Part shown: piece after piece, positions 49,237-61,200 of the stretch | How the letters are laid out: the number at the start of each line of letters is the position of its first letter | Position numbering within the stretch: position 1 is the first letter of the stretch | NCBI GenBank assembly: GCA_026874595.1 | Contig: CM049313.1 | Coordinates: forward strand, 40,142,659 to 40,206,658 | Length of the DNA stretch: 64,000 nucleotides | DNA from: Sipunculus nudus | Lineage: Eukaryota; Annelida; Sipuncula; Golfingiida; Sipunculidae | Direction: 5' to 3' | The notes under the pieces: model-generated | Told to the model about the DNA's origin: nothing | Seen by the model: only the letters and a program-made list of their open reading frames with translations | The model's database searches: none | Position numbers and translations under genes: made by a program

Positions 49237-52200
49237 ACGCACGCACACACACATGGACTCAAATATTAAAAGGATAAATTATGGCACCACCTCCCGCAGA
49301 CTTCGTTTGAAGCCTATTGCAAGACTGACCGGGCGGGGCTTCTTGAATTAGTCTGGTTGGTGTTTATAGATAAAGGGCTGCAGTAAGTTCGGGAACCTAA
49401 AACCAGATAAAGGCCACAGAGTGACAATAAACCTGACGGTTTTTTTATAGACAACATTACATGCAACGTGCTCCTCTTTTCAGGTAAAATGATATCACAC
49501 AGAAGGCCTATAATTGAAGCCGGATAAGCCTCACTTTGTGTGATTTAGACAGCATTTAAACAAAACCCTTGAAAGTTACACTGCCAGCCCAGTTGGTACT
49601 CAAGATTCTACGGAACCCTGTTCTGTTGTATAATTAATGTTACGTATATATCAGTCAAAACAGCAGGTTCGGAAGTGCCCGTACAGTTTCAAAGGAACAC
49701 AAATAATTTTCCTTGATTAATTTTTATGAATTAATTTTAGGTGACCGATGCAAGAGTACATATTAGCGGCGTTAACCATAGCCCCGTTGGGCTTTTGTAT
49801 TTACGTTTACTACTGAATGCTTAAAGCGTGATTCCTTGTACCGATAGACCTGACTCAGTTACCAGCGCTTATCATTAAAGCCATGTAAAGTCGGTATGGT
49901 GAATCCCTTATATTTGCATATTAGGGCGTCACAAAGCTCTTGACGATTATCTCGTATTTGCATATCAGGCCGTCACATCTAATGTGAATGGCATCGTTGC
50001 TATGAGATTAGAACGCTAACGGCGGTCCAATTGGCAATAGACAGCTCGACCTCTTCGTAACATTCGCACTGAAATCATTTATTCAGGAAGTCCATACATG
50101 GACCTTCGTGTCCCGTGATATAACTCTGCTGTTCGAATATTACAGTCCACAGGCCAAATGTAAATACATTGTAGACACTATCGCAACGATTTTGTAATGT
50201 GTATTTATTAGTGTTCCAGTTACATTTGAAAGTCTTGCCACTGCAAATTTTCCAACACGCAGATCGTCGTGACCGTTTCAGTCACGTTTACATGTTGTAC
50301 ATAAAATATCTCACGCTCACTTGTTAGGCTAGAGGAACTCATTTAAACAGGCCTGCTTTGAAAAGGGATGTTCTGATAAACAAACGGTGACTCACTTTAG
50401 CTGAGGGTTATAGTGTTGAAATTCCTGCCGTCCTCAAAATAGGCGATGAACTAAAAATTTCAGACTGATCAAATGGGAATATCAATAGCCAGCTGGAAGC
50501 CCGCAACAGGCGGTAATTGTATGAACCATGTTGGTTTTGAAAGAGATTCTGGGAAAGACATCTAATTACTACTTACGTCACTGGAAAAACCCTTCGTTCA
50601 GCGAGGCGGTGATGTGTGGTGCTGACGGTCCCATGCTGACTGGAGATTACCAGTCGATGAAATGATATGTGGTTGTCTTCTTATTTGCCAAGGTTTCAAA
50701 TTCGCGATATTCAAGGTCGCTCTCTGACCGCGAAATTGAAACCACGCAGATTTGAATGTATATGCCAGGTCATAATCATTTATTTCAGAAGCTGCCGATA
50801 ATTGGTTAATATACAGCCACGTAGTGATCTCCATCGAGCCTGGCGCATATACTTTAAGTAAATTCAGGGAGATTTACTAGACCCATTTATAATAATGTCG
50901 GTTGGCCTAGAAGCAAAAACTGTGAACCTTTGCACAGATAAGCTGACGCCGGCGGGCGCGCCCGGCAGTTTTTCATGCCCCCCCCCTTCACATGCCTGGA
51001 AGTGTCAGTGGCCGCCGGGCAGTAATATATAAAAATGACGTGTATGTGTGCCAAGCTAGATGACATCCAGTGCCGCTTAAAATGAATAGTAGAAGTAGAA
51101 ATTTAGTAAAAGGTACTCTTTCACGTTGCGCCGTATTAAGTTATTGTATGAAACTTGTAAAGTAGTGAACGTGGCCACTAGGGTAGCGCCATCTTGTGAC
51201 TAATGCTATCACTACCGAAACGTTTCGGGCCTAACGATGTTTGATCGGCTATTAATGACGTCAATTATTGAATATATTTGAAAGGTCACAGTTCATGATG
51301 AGACCAAATTGCCGTAAAACATTGGAATATGATGTTTGGCTTTCAAATTTTAACTATGAAAAACTAAATACGGTTCCTTCATCTACAAATATGTAAGTAG
51401 TTTGCAACGTAAACGGGACTCAAATTATACTGAGCACATCCCTGCTTTTGATCCTGCAACAAGGGGGCTACCTACAGGCGTCCCTTGTTGGTTGAGCAGG
51501 TGAATACGACTCATATTATCTTAATGAACAGAAGTAAGTTACCCTTATCAAGACAGTTTCCCATGTAACGAAGACAAGTTACTCAGGGGAAAATATAAAA
51601 ATACAAAAACCGCTAAAATTCAGCCCCGCCGATATAAATGCAACCACAGGGAGTCGACCAGTGAGTCGCACACTAGTTATATAATTTGCAGCGAATTGGC
51701 AGTTACTGTTCTAAGCTTTGAGACACAGCAAAGTAAGATTTATGGCTCTGTTCGTTGGAGGAATCATGTTTTAACCATTTTATCGACTGGGCCAGTTCAC
51801 ATTAACGAAGGCTTGCACGGTGCTCATTAACATAAAATCCATTAACATAAAATAACTCTCGAAAAACAAGAACAAATCCCAGGAAACAATGCGTTAAACA
51901 ATTTTGTCTGCTCAATATGCCTCAATCAATATGCACTTAAACTCAGGTTCCACAGAAAGCTTTAACCATGATAAAAAACAAACAATAAGTGTTAAAAATT
52001 GATCGTTCAGTGTTACATGTACCATGAATATTGTCTTCATAAATAAGAATTCCGCACACTTCGAACAGAACTGAAAGGCTCCAGGCCGGTTTAATTTCAT
52101 TTAAAGATATGACATAAAAATATATATAATATAAAATTAAAATGTGATTACCTGATGTAATTCAAATCACAATATTATAAAAACTATATCACAGGATGAA

Positions 52201-55200
52201 ATTTAAATCTTTGGAAAAATCCAAAATTCCCAAGACGTTTTTTGAATATGTTCCGGAGGTTTGCAGAGTAAAGGGTATTATACGAACTATCAACGCATAT
52301 TTAATAAGAAAAAATAATTTATCTTTACATTAGTGCAACAAATATACAACATTTATAAAAACTGTTTTAAGTGAACCATTATATGCTATTTACAGGAAGT
52401 ATCCGTGTTATGATTTGTGTAAGTTTTTGGAATCGCTAAATAGGGCAACTGGAAACTGCAAACATCATGCTCCTCTTTTAGTGATGGAGTCACCTGCTGC
52501 TACATTATAAACTGTCATTTATTTTGCGAAAATAAAACTTATTGGTTTCACAATAACATATGTACAGTTTTCAACAACTTCGTGTTGTAGATCTTCATTA
52601 ACAATGAGTGGGTGAACTCTGAGAGCGGCAAGACCTTCCCGACCATCAACGCTTGTACAGGCGAGAAGATAATCGATGTCCAGGAAGGGGACAAGGTAAG
52701 ACCAGAGGGTAGATAGAGGCTAGGATCAGAGATAGATAATTATAAGGTAAGACCAGAGGTAGATAATTATAAGGTAAGACCAGAGATAGATAATTATAAG
52801 GTAAGAGGTAAGACCAGAGGTAGATAATTATAAGGTAAGACCAGAGGTAGACAATCATAAGGTAAGACCAGAGATAGATAATTATAAGGTAAGAGGTAAG
52901 ACCAGAGGTAGATAATTATAAGGTAAGAATAGAGGGTAGATAATTATAAGGTATGACCAAAGGGTAGATATTTACAAGGTCAGACCAGAGATTTGATAAT
53001 TATACGGTCAGACCAGAGGAAGATAATTATAAGGTTAGACCAGAGGAAGATAATTATAAGGTCAGACCAGAAGAAGATAATTATAAGGTAGGACCAGAGG
53101 TAGATAAGTTTAAGGTAAGACTAGAGTGTAGAAAATTATAAGGTAAGACCAGAGGGTAGATAATTATAAAGTAAGACCAGATGTAGATAATTATAAGGTT
53201 AGACGGGATGTGGTTTTTATAAGGTAAGACTCGAGTGTAGATATTTATAAGGTAAGGCCAGAAGGTAGTTAATTAAAAGGTAAGACCGGAGGTATAGAAT
53301 TATAAGGTAAGACCGGATTTATATAATTATAAGGTAAGACCAGGGTTTGATAATTATAAGGTATAACCAAAGGTGGATAATTTTAACGTATAACCAGAAG
53401 TAGAAAATAATAAGGTAAAAGCAGAGGTAGATACTTATAAGGTAAGAATAGAGGGTAGATAATTATAAGGTATGACCAAAGGGTAGATATTTATAAGGTC
53501 AGACCAGAGGTTTGATAATTATAAGGTCAGACCAGAGGAAGATAATTATAAGGTTAGACCAGAGGAAGATAATTATAAGGTAGGACCAGAGGTAGATAAT
53601 TATAAGGTAAGACTAGAGTGTAGAAAATTATAAGGTAAGACCAGAGGGTAGATAATTATGAAGTAAGACCAGAGGTAGATAATTATAAGGTAAGACGGGA
53701 TGTGGTTTTTATAAGGTAAGACTCGAGTGTAGATATTTATAAGGTAAGGCCAGAGGGCAGTTAATTAAAAGGTAAGACGGGAGGTATATAATTATAAGGT
53801 AAGACCGGATTTATATAATTAGAAGGTAAGACCAGGGTTAGATAATTATAAGGTATAACCAAAGGTGGATAATTATAACGTATAACCAGAGGTAGATAAT
53901 AATAAGGTAAAAGCAGAGATAGATACTTATAATGTAAGACGAGAGGGTAGATAATTATAAGGTAAGACTAGAGGGCAGATAATTATAAGATAAGACCAGA
54001 GGTAGATAATTATAAGGTAAGGCCATAGGATAGATAATTATAAGGTAAGACCAGAGGTAGATAAACGTAAAATAAGACCAGACGTAGAAAATTATAAGGT
54101 AAACCCAGAGGTAGATAATTATATGGTAAAACCAGAGGTAGATTATTATAAGGGAAGACCAGAGGGAAGATAATTATAAGGTAAAACCAGCAGGGTTGGG
54201 GTAATTGTAATGTGTAATTGTAATTACCTGTAATTAATTACATTTTTTAAAGTAATTGAATGTAATTTGTAATTGAACAAAATTTAATTACAAGTAATTG
54301 TAATTGTAATAATTACAAGGGTAAAAATGGGTGTAATTTAAAAAAATTTTCAATGACTTTCTAATTACTATCCAAATTCATGACAGAGCACCATACCTGT
54401 TACCTCCTTCCTTTGCATTGTTTATCAAAACACTTGGTAAGGATTGTTAGCTATGATTATTGAATAAATAGTACTTTTGCATGTAATAAACATGGTAATT
54501 TATTAGTATGCCTTTTAAGTTATACTGGCCTTTTTAATTTGCGAATACCTCCACTGCAATGTAGATAAAGTGACAAGCTTCCATAATGTACACCTGTCCA
54601 CAGCTTCACTACAACAAGTGTGGGCTTGCTACATTTCATACTTTTACTGAAATGGAGACTGGTTTATCTGCTAATTAGCTGACACTGAGAGAGTCACAGG
54701 AAGAAAAGAGGCTAATGATTTAGGAAAGGCTGATATCAGAATTACCTCAAGTCAGTGGCCCATGAGGTAAATAGAGATAGGTATCAAGATAGCAGGGCAG
54801 TCTCAGTTGGCTTGCTCTAACATTGAAGAGTCTCCACTGTTTCCTGTGCCCAGAGACTCTGGGCATTGTGTACTGGTTTTACTCTCTGTCATACATAATT
54901 AAGAAGCTAACCATGGTGAATGCACTTGATTTTCATTACCTGTTCCGATAAATAATTTCATTAGATCAAATTGTAATATATTATGTATTCAGGATGAATA
55001 TATTTATATGAATTATTCATATGAAATGTTTGCATTAATGAGTTTAGTGAAATCACATTGTATTTAAAATTCCAGTATTTGTGACATAACTTTAATCAGC
55101 ATTGATAGTAAAGAAATTAGGATTTATGAGTTGATTTATGTGTAGGATTACAATATAGGATTAAGGTAGTCGCTAAAAAGGTTTTTCCATCAAAAGTTTG

Positions 55201-58200
55201 AACCAACAATTATCTACTCGGCACTAACTGGCACATGCCAGTGTTATCAAGCATGAAATTATGTCAAATAAAGGATAATATGTGATAAAAGAATATTAAA
55301 TGAACCTCTTTTGCACAAATGACTTCAAGATAATATGTTTAAAATATAGTTTACCCATTTGTACTTTCAGATATTTCTATTTTGTGTCAAAACGCTTATT
55401 CAGCAAATGCCTGATACTATAAAGAATACACGCTATGTTCATACATGATGATGACAGCCATTTTTGCCTTTCCATGAAAGAAAAGTGTAAACTTGAACAT
55501 TATGAAATGATATATTATCATTAGTATAGCCATTGTGCACTTTAAATTATGACACCAGACTGGATATGTTTTGTTTGCAGTTTTTCCTCTTATAAATTTA
55601 TCAATTGGCCTTTCTACCATGAATGGTACTGTACATGAACCATTCCTCCGTATATATATATTTTTTATAAAGTAATTGAAAGTAATTAATTACTTTTCAA
55701 AAGTAATTGTAATGTTATCATTACTTTGTAATATGTAAGCAATTTGTACTTGTAATTGTAATTGGGATTTTTTTAAGTAATTGTAATTGTAATGATTACT
55801 TTTCAATGTAATTGGCCCCCACCCTGAAGACCAGATGGGCAGATTATTATAAGGTAAGACCAGAGGGTAGATAATTATAAGGTTAGTCTAGAGGTAGCTT
55901 ATTATAAAGTGAGAATCGAAGGTAGATAATTATAAGGTCAGACCAGATGGTAGATAATTATAAGGTAAGATTCGAGGATAGATGATAATAAGCTGAGACC
56001 AGAAGGTAGATAATTATAAGGTAAGACCGGAGGTCGATGATTATAAAGTAAGACCAGAGGTAGATAATAATAAGGAAGACCAGAGGTTTGATAATTATAA
56101 GGTCAGACCAGAGATTTGATAATTATAAGGTCAGACCAGAGGAAGATAATTATAAGGTTAGACCAGAGGAAGATAATTATAAGGTTAGACCAGAAGAAGA
56201 TAATTATAAGGTAGGACCAGAGGTAGATAATTTTAAGGTAAGACTAGAGTGTAGAAAATTATAAGGTAAGACCAGAGGGTAGATAATTATAAAGTAAGAC
56301 CAGAAGTAGATAATTATAAGGTAAGACGGGATGTGGTTTTTATAAGGTAAGACTCGAGTGTAGATATTTATAAGGTAAGGCCAGAAGGTAGTTAATTAAA
56401 AGGTAAGACCGGAGGTATAGAATTATAAGGTAAGACCGGATTTATATAATTATAAGGTAAGACCAGGGTTAGATAATTATAAGGTATAACCAAAGGTGGA
56501 TGATTTTAACGTATAACCAGAGGTAGAAAATAATAAGGTAAAAGCAGAGGTAGATACTTATAAGGTAAGAATAGAGGGTAGATAATTATAAGGTATGACC
56601 AAAGGGTAGATATTTATAAGGTCAGACCAGAGGTTTGATAATTATAAGGTCAGACCAGAGGAAGATAATTATAAGGTTAGACCAGAGGAAGATAATTATA
56701 AGGTAGGACCAGAGGTAGATAATTATAAGGTAAGACTAGAGTGTAGAAAATTATAAGGTAAGACCAGAGGGTAGATAATTATGAAGTAAGACCAGAGGTA
56801 GATAATTATAAGGTAAGACGGGATGTGGTTTTTATAAGGTAAGACTCGAGTGTAGATATTTATAAGGTAAAGCCAGAGGGCAGTTAATTAAAAGGTAAGA
56901 CGGGAGGTATATAATTATAAGGTAAGACCGGATTTATATAATTAGAAGGTAAGACCAGGGTTAGATAATTATAAGGTATAACCAAAGGTGGATAATTATA
57001 ACGTATAACCAGAGGTAGATAATAATAAGGTAAAAGCAGAGGTAGATACTTATAATGTAAGACGAGAGGGTAGGTAATTATAAGGTAAGACTAGAGGGCA
57101 GATAATTATAAGATAAGACCAGAGGTAGATAATTATAAGGTAAGGCCATAGGATAGATAATTATAAGGTAAGACCAGAGGTTTGATAATTATAAGGTCAG
57201 ACCAGAGGAAGTGAATAATAAGGTTAGATCAGAGATAGATAATTATAAAGTAAGACTTGAGGTAGATAATTATAAGGTGAAACCAGAGGTAGATAAACGT
57301 AAAATAAGACCAGACGTAGAAAATTATAAGGTAAACCCAGAGGTAGATAATTATATGGTAAAACCAGAGGTAGATTATTATAAGGGAAGACCAGAGGGAA
57401 GATAATTATAAGGTAAAACCAGCAGGGTTGGGGTAATTGTAATGTGTAATTGTAATTACCTGTAATTAATTACATTTTTAAAAGTAATTGAATGTAATTT
57501 GTAATTGAACAAAATTTAATTACAAGTAATTGTAATTGTAATGATTACAAGGGTAAAAATGGGTGTAATTTAAAAAAGTTTTCAATGACTTTCTAATTAC
57601 TATCCAAATTCATGACAGAGCACCATACCTGTTACCTCTTTCCTTTGCATTGTTTATCAAAACACTTGGTAAGGATTGTTAGCTATGATTATTGAATAAA
57701 TAGTACTTTTGCATGTAATAAACATGGTAATTTATTAGTATGCCTTTTAAGTTATACTGGCCTTTTTAATACGCGAATACCTCCACTGCAATGTAGATAA
57801 AGTGACAAGCTTCCATAATGTACACCTGTCCACAGCTTCACTACAACAAGTGTGGGCTTGCTACATTTCATACTTTTACTGAAATGGAGACTGGTTTATC
57901 TGCTAATTAGCTGACACTGAGAGAGTCACAGGAAGAAAAGAGGCTAATGATTTAGGAAAGGCTGATATCAGAATTACCTCAAGTCAGTGGCCCATGAGGT
58001 AAATAGAGATAGGTATCAAGATAGCAGGGCAGTTTCAGTTGGCTGGCTCTAACATTGAAGAGTCTCCACTGTTTCCTGTGCCCAGAGACTCTGGGCATTG
58101 TGTACTGGTTTTACTCTCTGTCATACATAATTAAGAAGCTAACCATGGTGAATGCACTTGATTTTCATTACCTGTTCCGATAAATAATTTCATTAGATCA

Positions 58201-61200
58201 AATTGTAATATATTATGTATTCAGGATGAATATATTTATATGAATTATTCATATGAAATGTTTGCATTAATGAGTTTAGTGAAATCACATTGTATTTAAA
58301 ATTCCAGTATTTGTGACATAACTTTAATCAGCATTGATAGTAAAGAAATTAGGATTTATGAGTTGATTTATGTGTAGGATTACAATATAGGATTAAGGTA
58401 GTCGCTAAAAAGGTTTTTCCATCAAAAGTTTGAACCAACAATTATCTACTCGGCACTAATTGGCACATGCCAGTGTTATCAAGCATGAAATTATGTCAAA
58501 TAAAGGATAATATGTGATAAAAGAATATTAAATGAACCTCTTTTGCACAAATGACTTCAAGATAATATGTTTAAAATATAGTTTACCCATTTGTACTTTC
58601 AGATATTTCTATTTTGTGTCAAAACGCTTATTCAGCAAATGCCTGATACTATAAAGAATACACGCTATGTTCATACATGATGATGACAGCCATTTTTGCC
58701 TTTCCATGAAAGAAAAGTGTAAACTTGAACATTATGAAATGATATATTATCATTAGTATAGCCATTGTGCACTTTAAATTATGACACCAGACTGGATATG
58801 TTTTGTTTGCAGTTTTTCCTCTTATAAATTTTATCAATTGGCCTTTCTACCATGAATGGTACTGTACATGAACCATTCCTCCGTATATATATATTTTTTA
58901 TAAAGTAATTGAAAGTAATTAATTACTTTTCAAAAGTAATTGTAATGTAATCATTACTTTGTAATATGTAAGCAATTTGTACTTGTAATTGTAATTGGGA
59001 TTTTTTTAAGTAATTGTAATTGTAATGATTACTTTTCAATGTAATTGGCCCCCACCCTGAAGACCAGGTGGGCAGATTATTATAAGGTAAGACCAGAGGG
59101 TAGATAATTATAAGGTTAGTCTAGAGGTAGCTTATTATAAAGTGAGAATCGAAGGTAGATAATTATAAGGTCAGACCAGATGGTAGATAATTATAAGGTA
59201 AGATTCGAGGATAGATGATAATAAGCTGAGACCAGAAGGTAGATAATTATAAGGTAAGACCGGAGGTCGATGATTATAAAGTAAGACCAGAGGTAGATAA
59301 AAATAAGGAAGACCAGAGGTTTGATAATTATAAGGTCAGACCAGAGATTTGATAATTATAAGGTCAGACCAGAGGAAGATAATTATAAGGTTAGACCAGA
59401 GGAAGATAATTATAAGGTTAGACCAGAAGAAGATAATTATAAGGTAGGACCAGAGGTAGATAATTTTAAGGTAAGACTAGAGTGTAGAAAATTATAAGGT
59501 AAGACCAGAGGGTAGATAATAATAAAGTAAGACCAGAAGTAGATAATTATAAGGTAAGACGGGATGTGGTTTTTATAAGGTAAGACTCGAGTGTAGATAT
59601 TTATAAGGTAAGGCCAGAAGGTAGTTAATTAAAAGGTAAGACCGGAGGTATAGAATTATAAGGTAAGACCGGATTTATATAATTATAAGGTAAGACCAGG
59701 GTTAGATAATTATAAGGTATAACCAAAGGTGGATAATTTTAACGTATAACCAGAGGTAGAAAATAATAAGGTAAAAGCAGAGGTAGATACTTATAAGGTA
59801 AGAATAAAGGGTAGATAATTATAAGGTATGACCAAAGGGTAGATATTTATAAGGTCAGACCAGAGGTTTGATAATTATAAGGTCAGACCAGAGGAAGATA
59901 ATTATAAGGTTAGACCAGAGGAAGATAATTATAAGGTAGGACCAGAGGTAGATAATTATAAGGTAAGACTAGAGTGTAGAAAATTATAAGGTAAGACCAG
60001 AGGGTAGATAATTATGAAGTAAGACCAGAGGTAGATAATTATAAGGTAAGACGGGATGTGGTTTTTATAAGGTAAGACTCGAGTGTAGATATTTATAAGG
60101 TAAGGCCAGAGGGCAGTTAATTAAAAGGTAAGACGGGAGGTATATAATTATAAGGTAAGACCGGATTTATATAATTAGAAGGTAAGACCAGGGTTAGATA
60201 ATTATAAGGTATAACCAAAGGTGGATAATTATAACGTATAACCAGAGGTAGATAATAATAAGGTAAAAGCAGAGGTAGATACTTATAATGTAAGACGAGA
60301 GGGTAGATAATTATAAGGTAAGACTAGAGGGCAGATAATTATAAGATAAGACCAGAGGTAGATAATTATAAGGTAAGGCCATAGGATAGATAATTATAAG
60401 GTAAGACCAGAGGTTTGATAATTATAAGGTCAGACCAGAGGAAGTGAATAATAAGGTTAGATCAGAGATAGATAATTAAAAAGTAAGACTAGAGGTAGAT
60501 AATTATAAGGTGAAACCAGAGGTAGATAAACGTAAAATAAGACCAGACGTAGAAAATTATAAGGTAAACCCAGAGGTAGATAATTATATGGTAAAACCAG
60601 AGGTAGATTATTATAAGGGAAGACCAGAGGGAAGATAATTATAAGGTAAAACCAGCAGGGTTGGGGTAATTGTAATGTGTAATTGTAATTACCTGTAATT
60701 AATTACATTTTTAAAGTAATTGAATGTAATTTGTAATTGAACAAAATTTAATTACAAGTAATTGTAATTGTAATGATTACAAGGGTAAAAATGGGTGTAA
60801 TTTAAAAAAGTTTTCAATGACTTTCTAATTACTATCCAAATTCATGACAGAGCACCATACCTGTTACCTCCTTCCTTTGCATTGTTTATCAAAACACTTG
60901 GTAAGGATTGTTAGCTATGATTATTGAATAAATAGTACTTTTGCATGTAATAAACATGGTAATTTATTAGAATGCCTTTTAAGTTATACTGGCCTTTTTA
61001 ATTTGCGAATACCTCCACTGCAATGTAGATAAAGTGACAAGCTTCCATAATGTACACCTGTCCACAGCTTCACTACAACAAGTGTGGGCTTGCTACATTT
61101 CATACTTTTACTGAAATGGAGACTGGTTTATCTGCTAATTAGCTGACACTGAGAGAGTCACAGGAAGAAAAGAGGCTAATGATTTAGGAAAGGCTGATAT

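Larger units (their letters stand above)
37847..52590 (+). other. Intron 1 of ALDH copy 2
   Basis: 14.7 kb. It aligns with intron 1 of copy 1 on both sides of a block (about 39989-46480) that copy 1 lacks; the block holds a LINE, TA arrays and diverged repeats. Break in copy 1 terms: about 3105-3113, between GTTGAAAAAAAGTTC and ACAACGCCTC. Confidence 0.85.

Noticed and set aside
58649-58837. 62-67-codon open frame found three times (55417-55620, 58649-58837, 61881-62069).
   Set aside because: Identical because the element is triplicated. No recognisable domain, and copy A differs at the start by a one-base indel.
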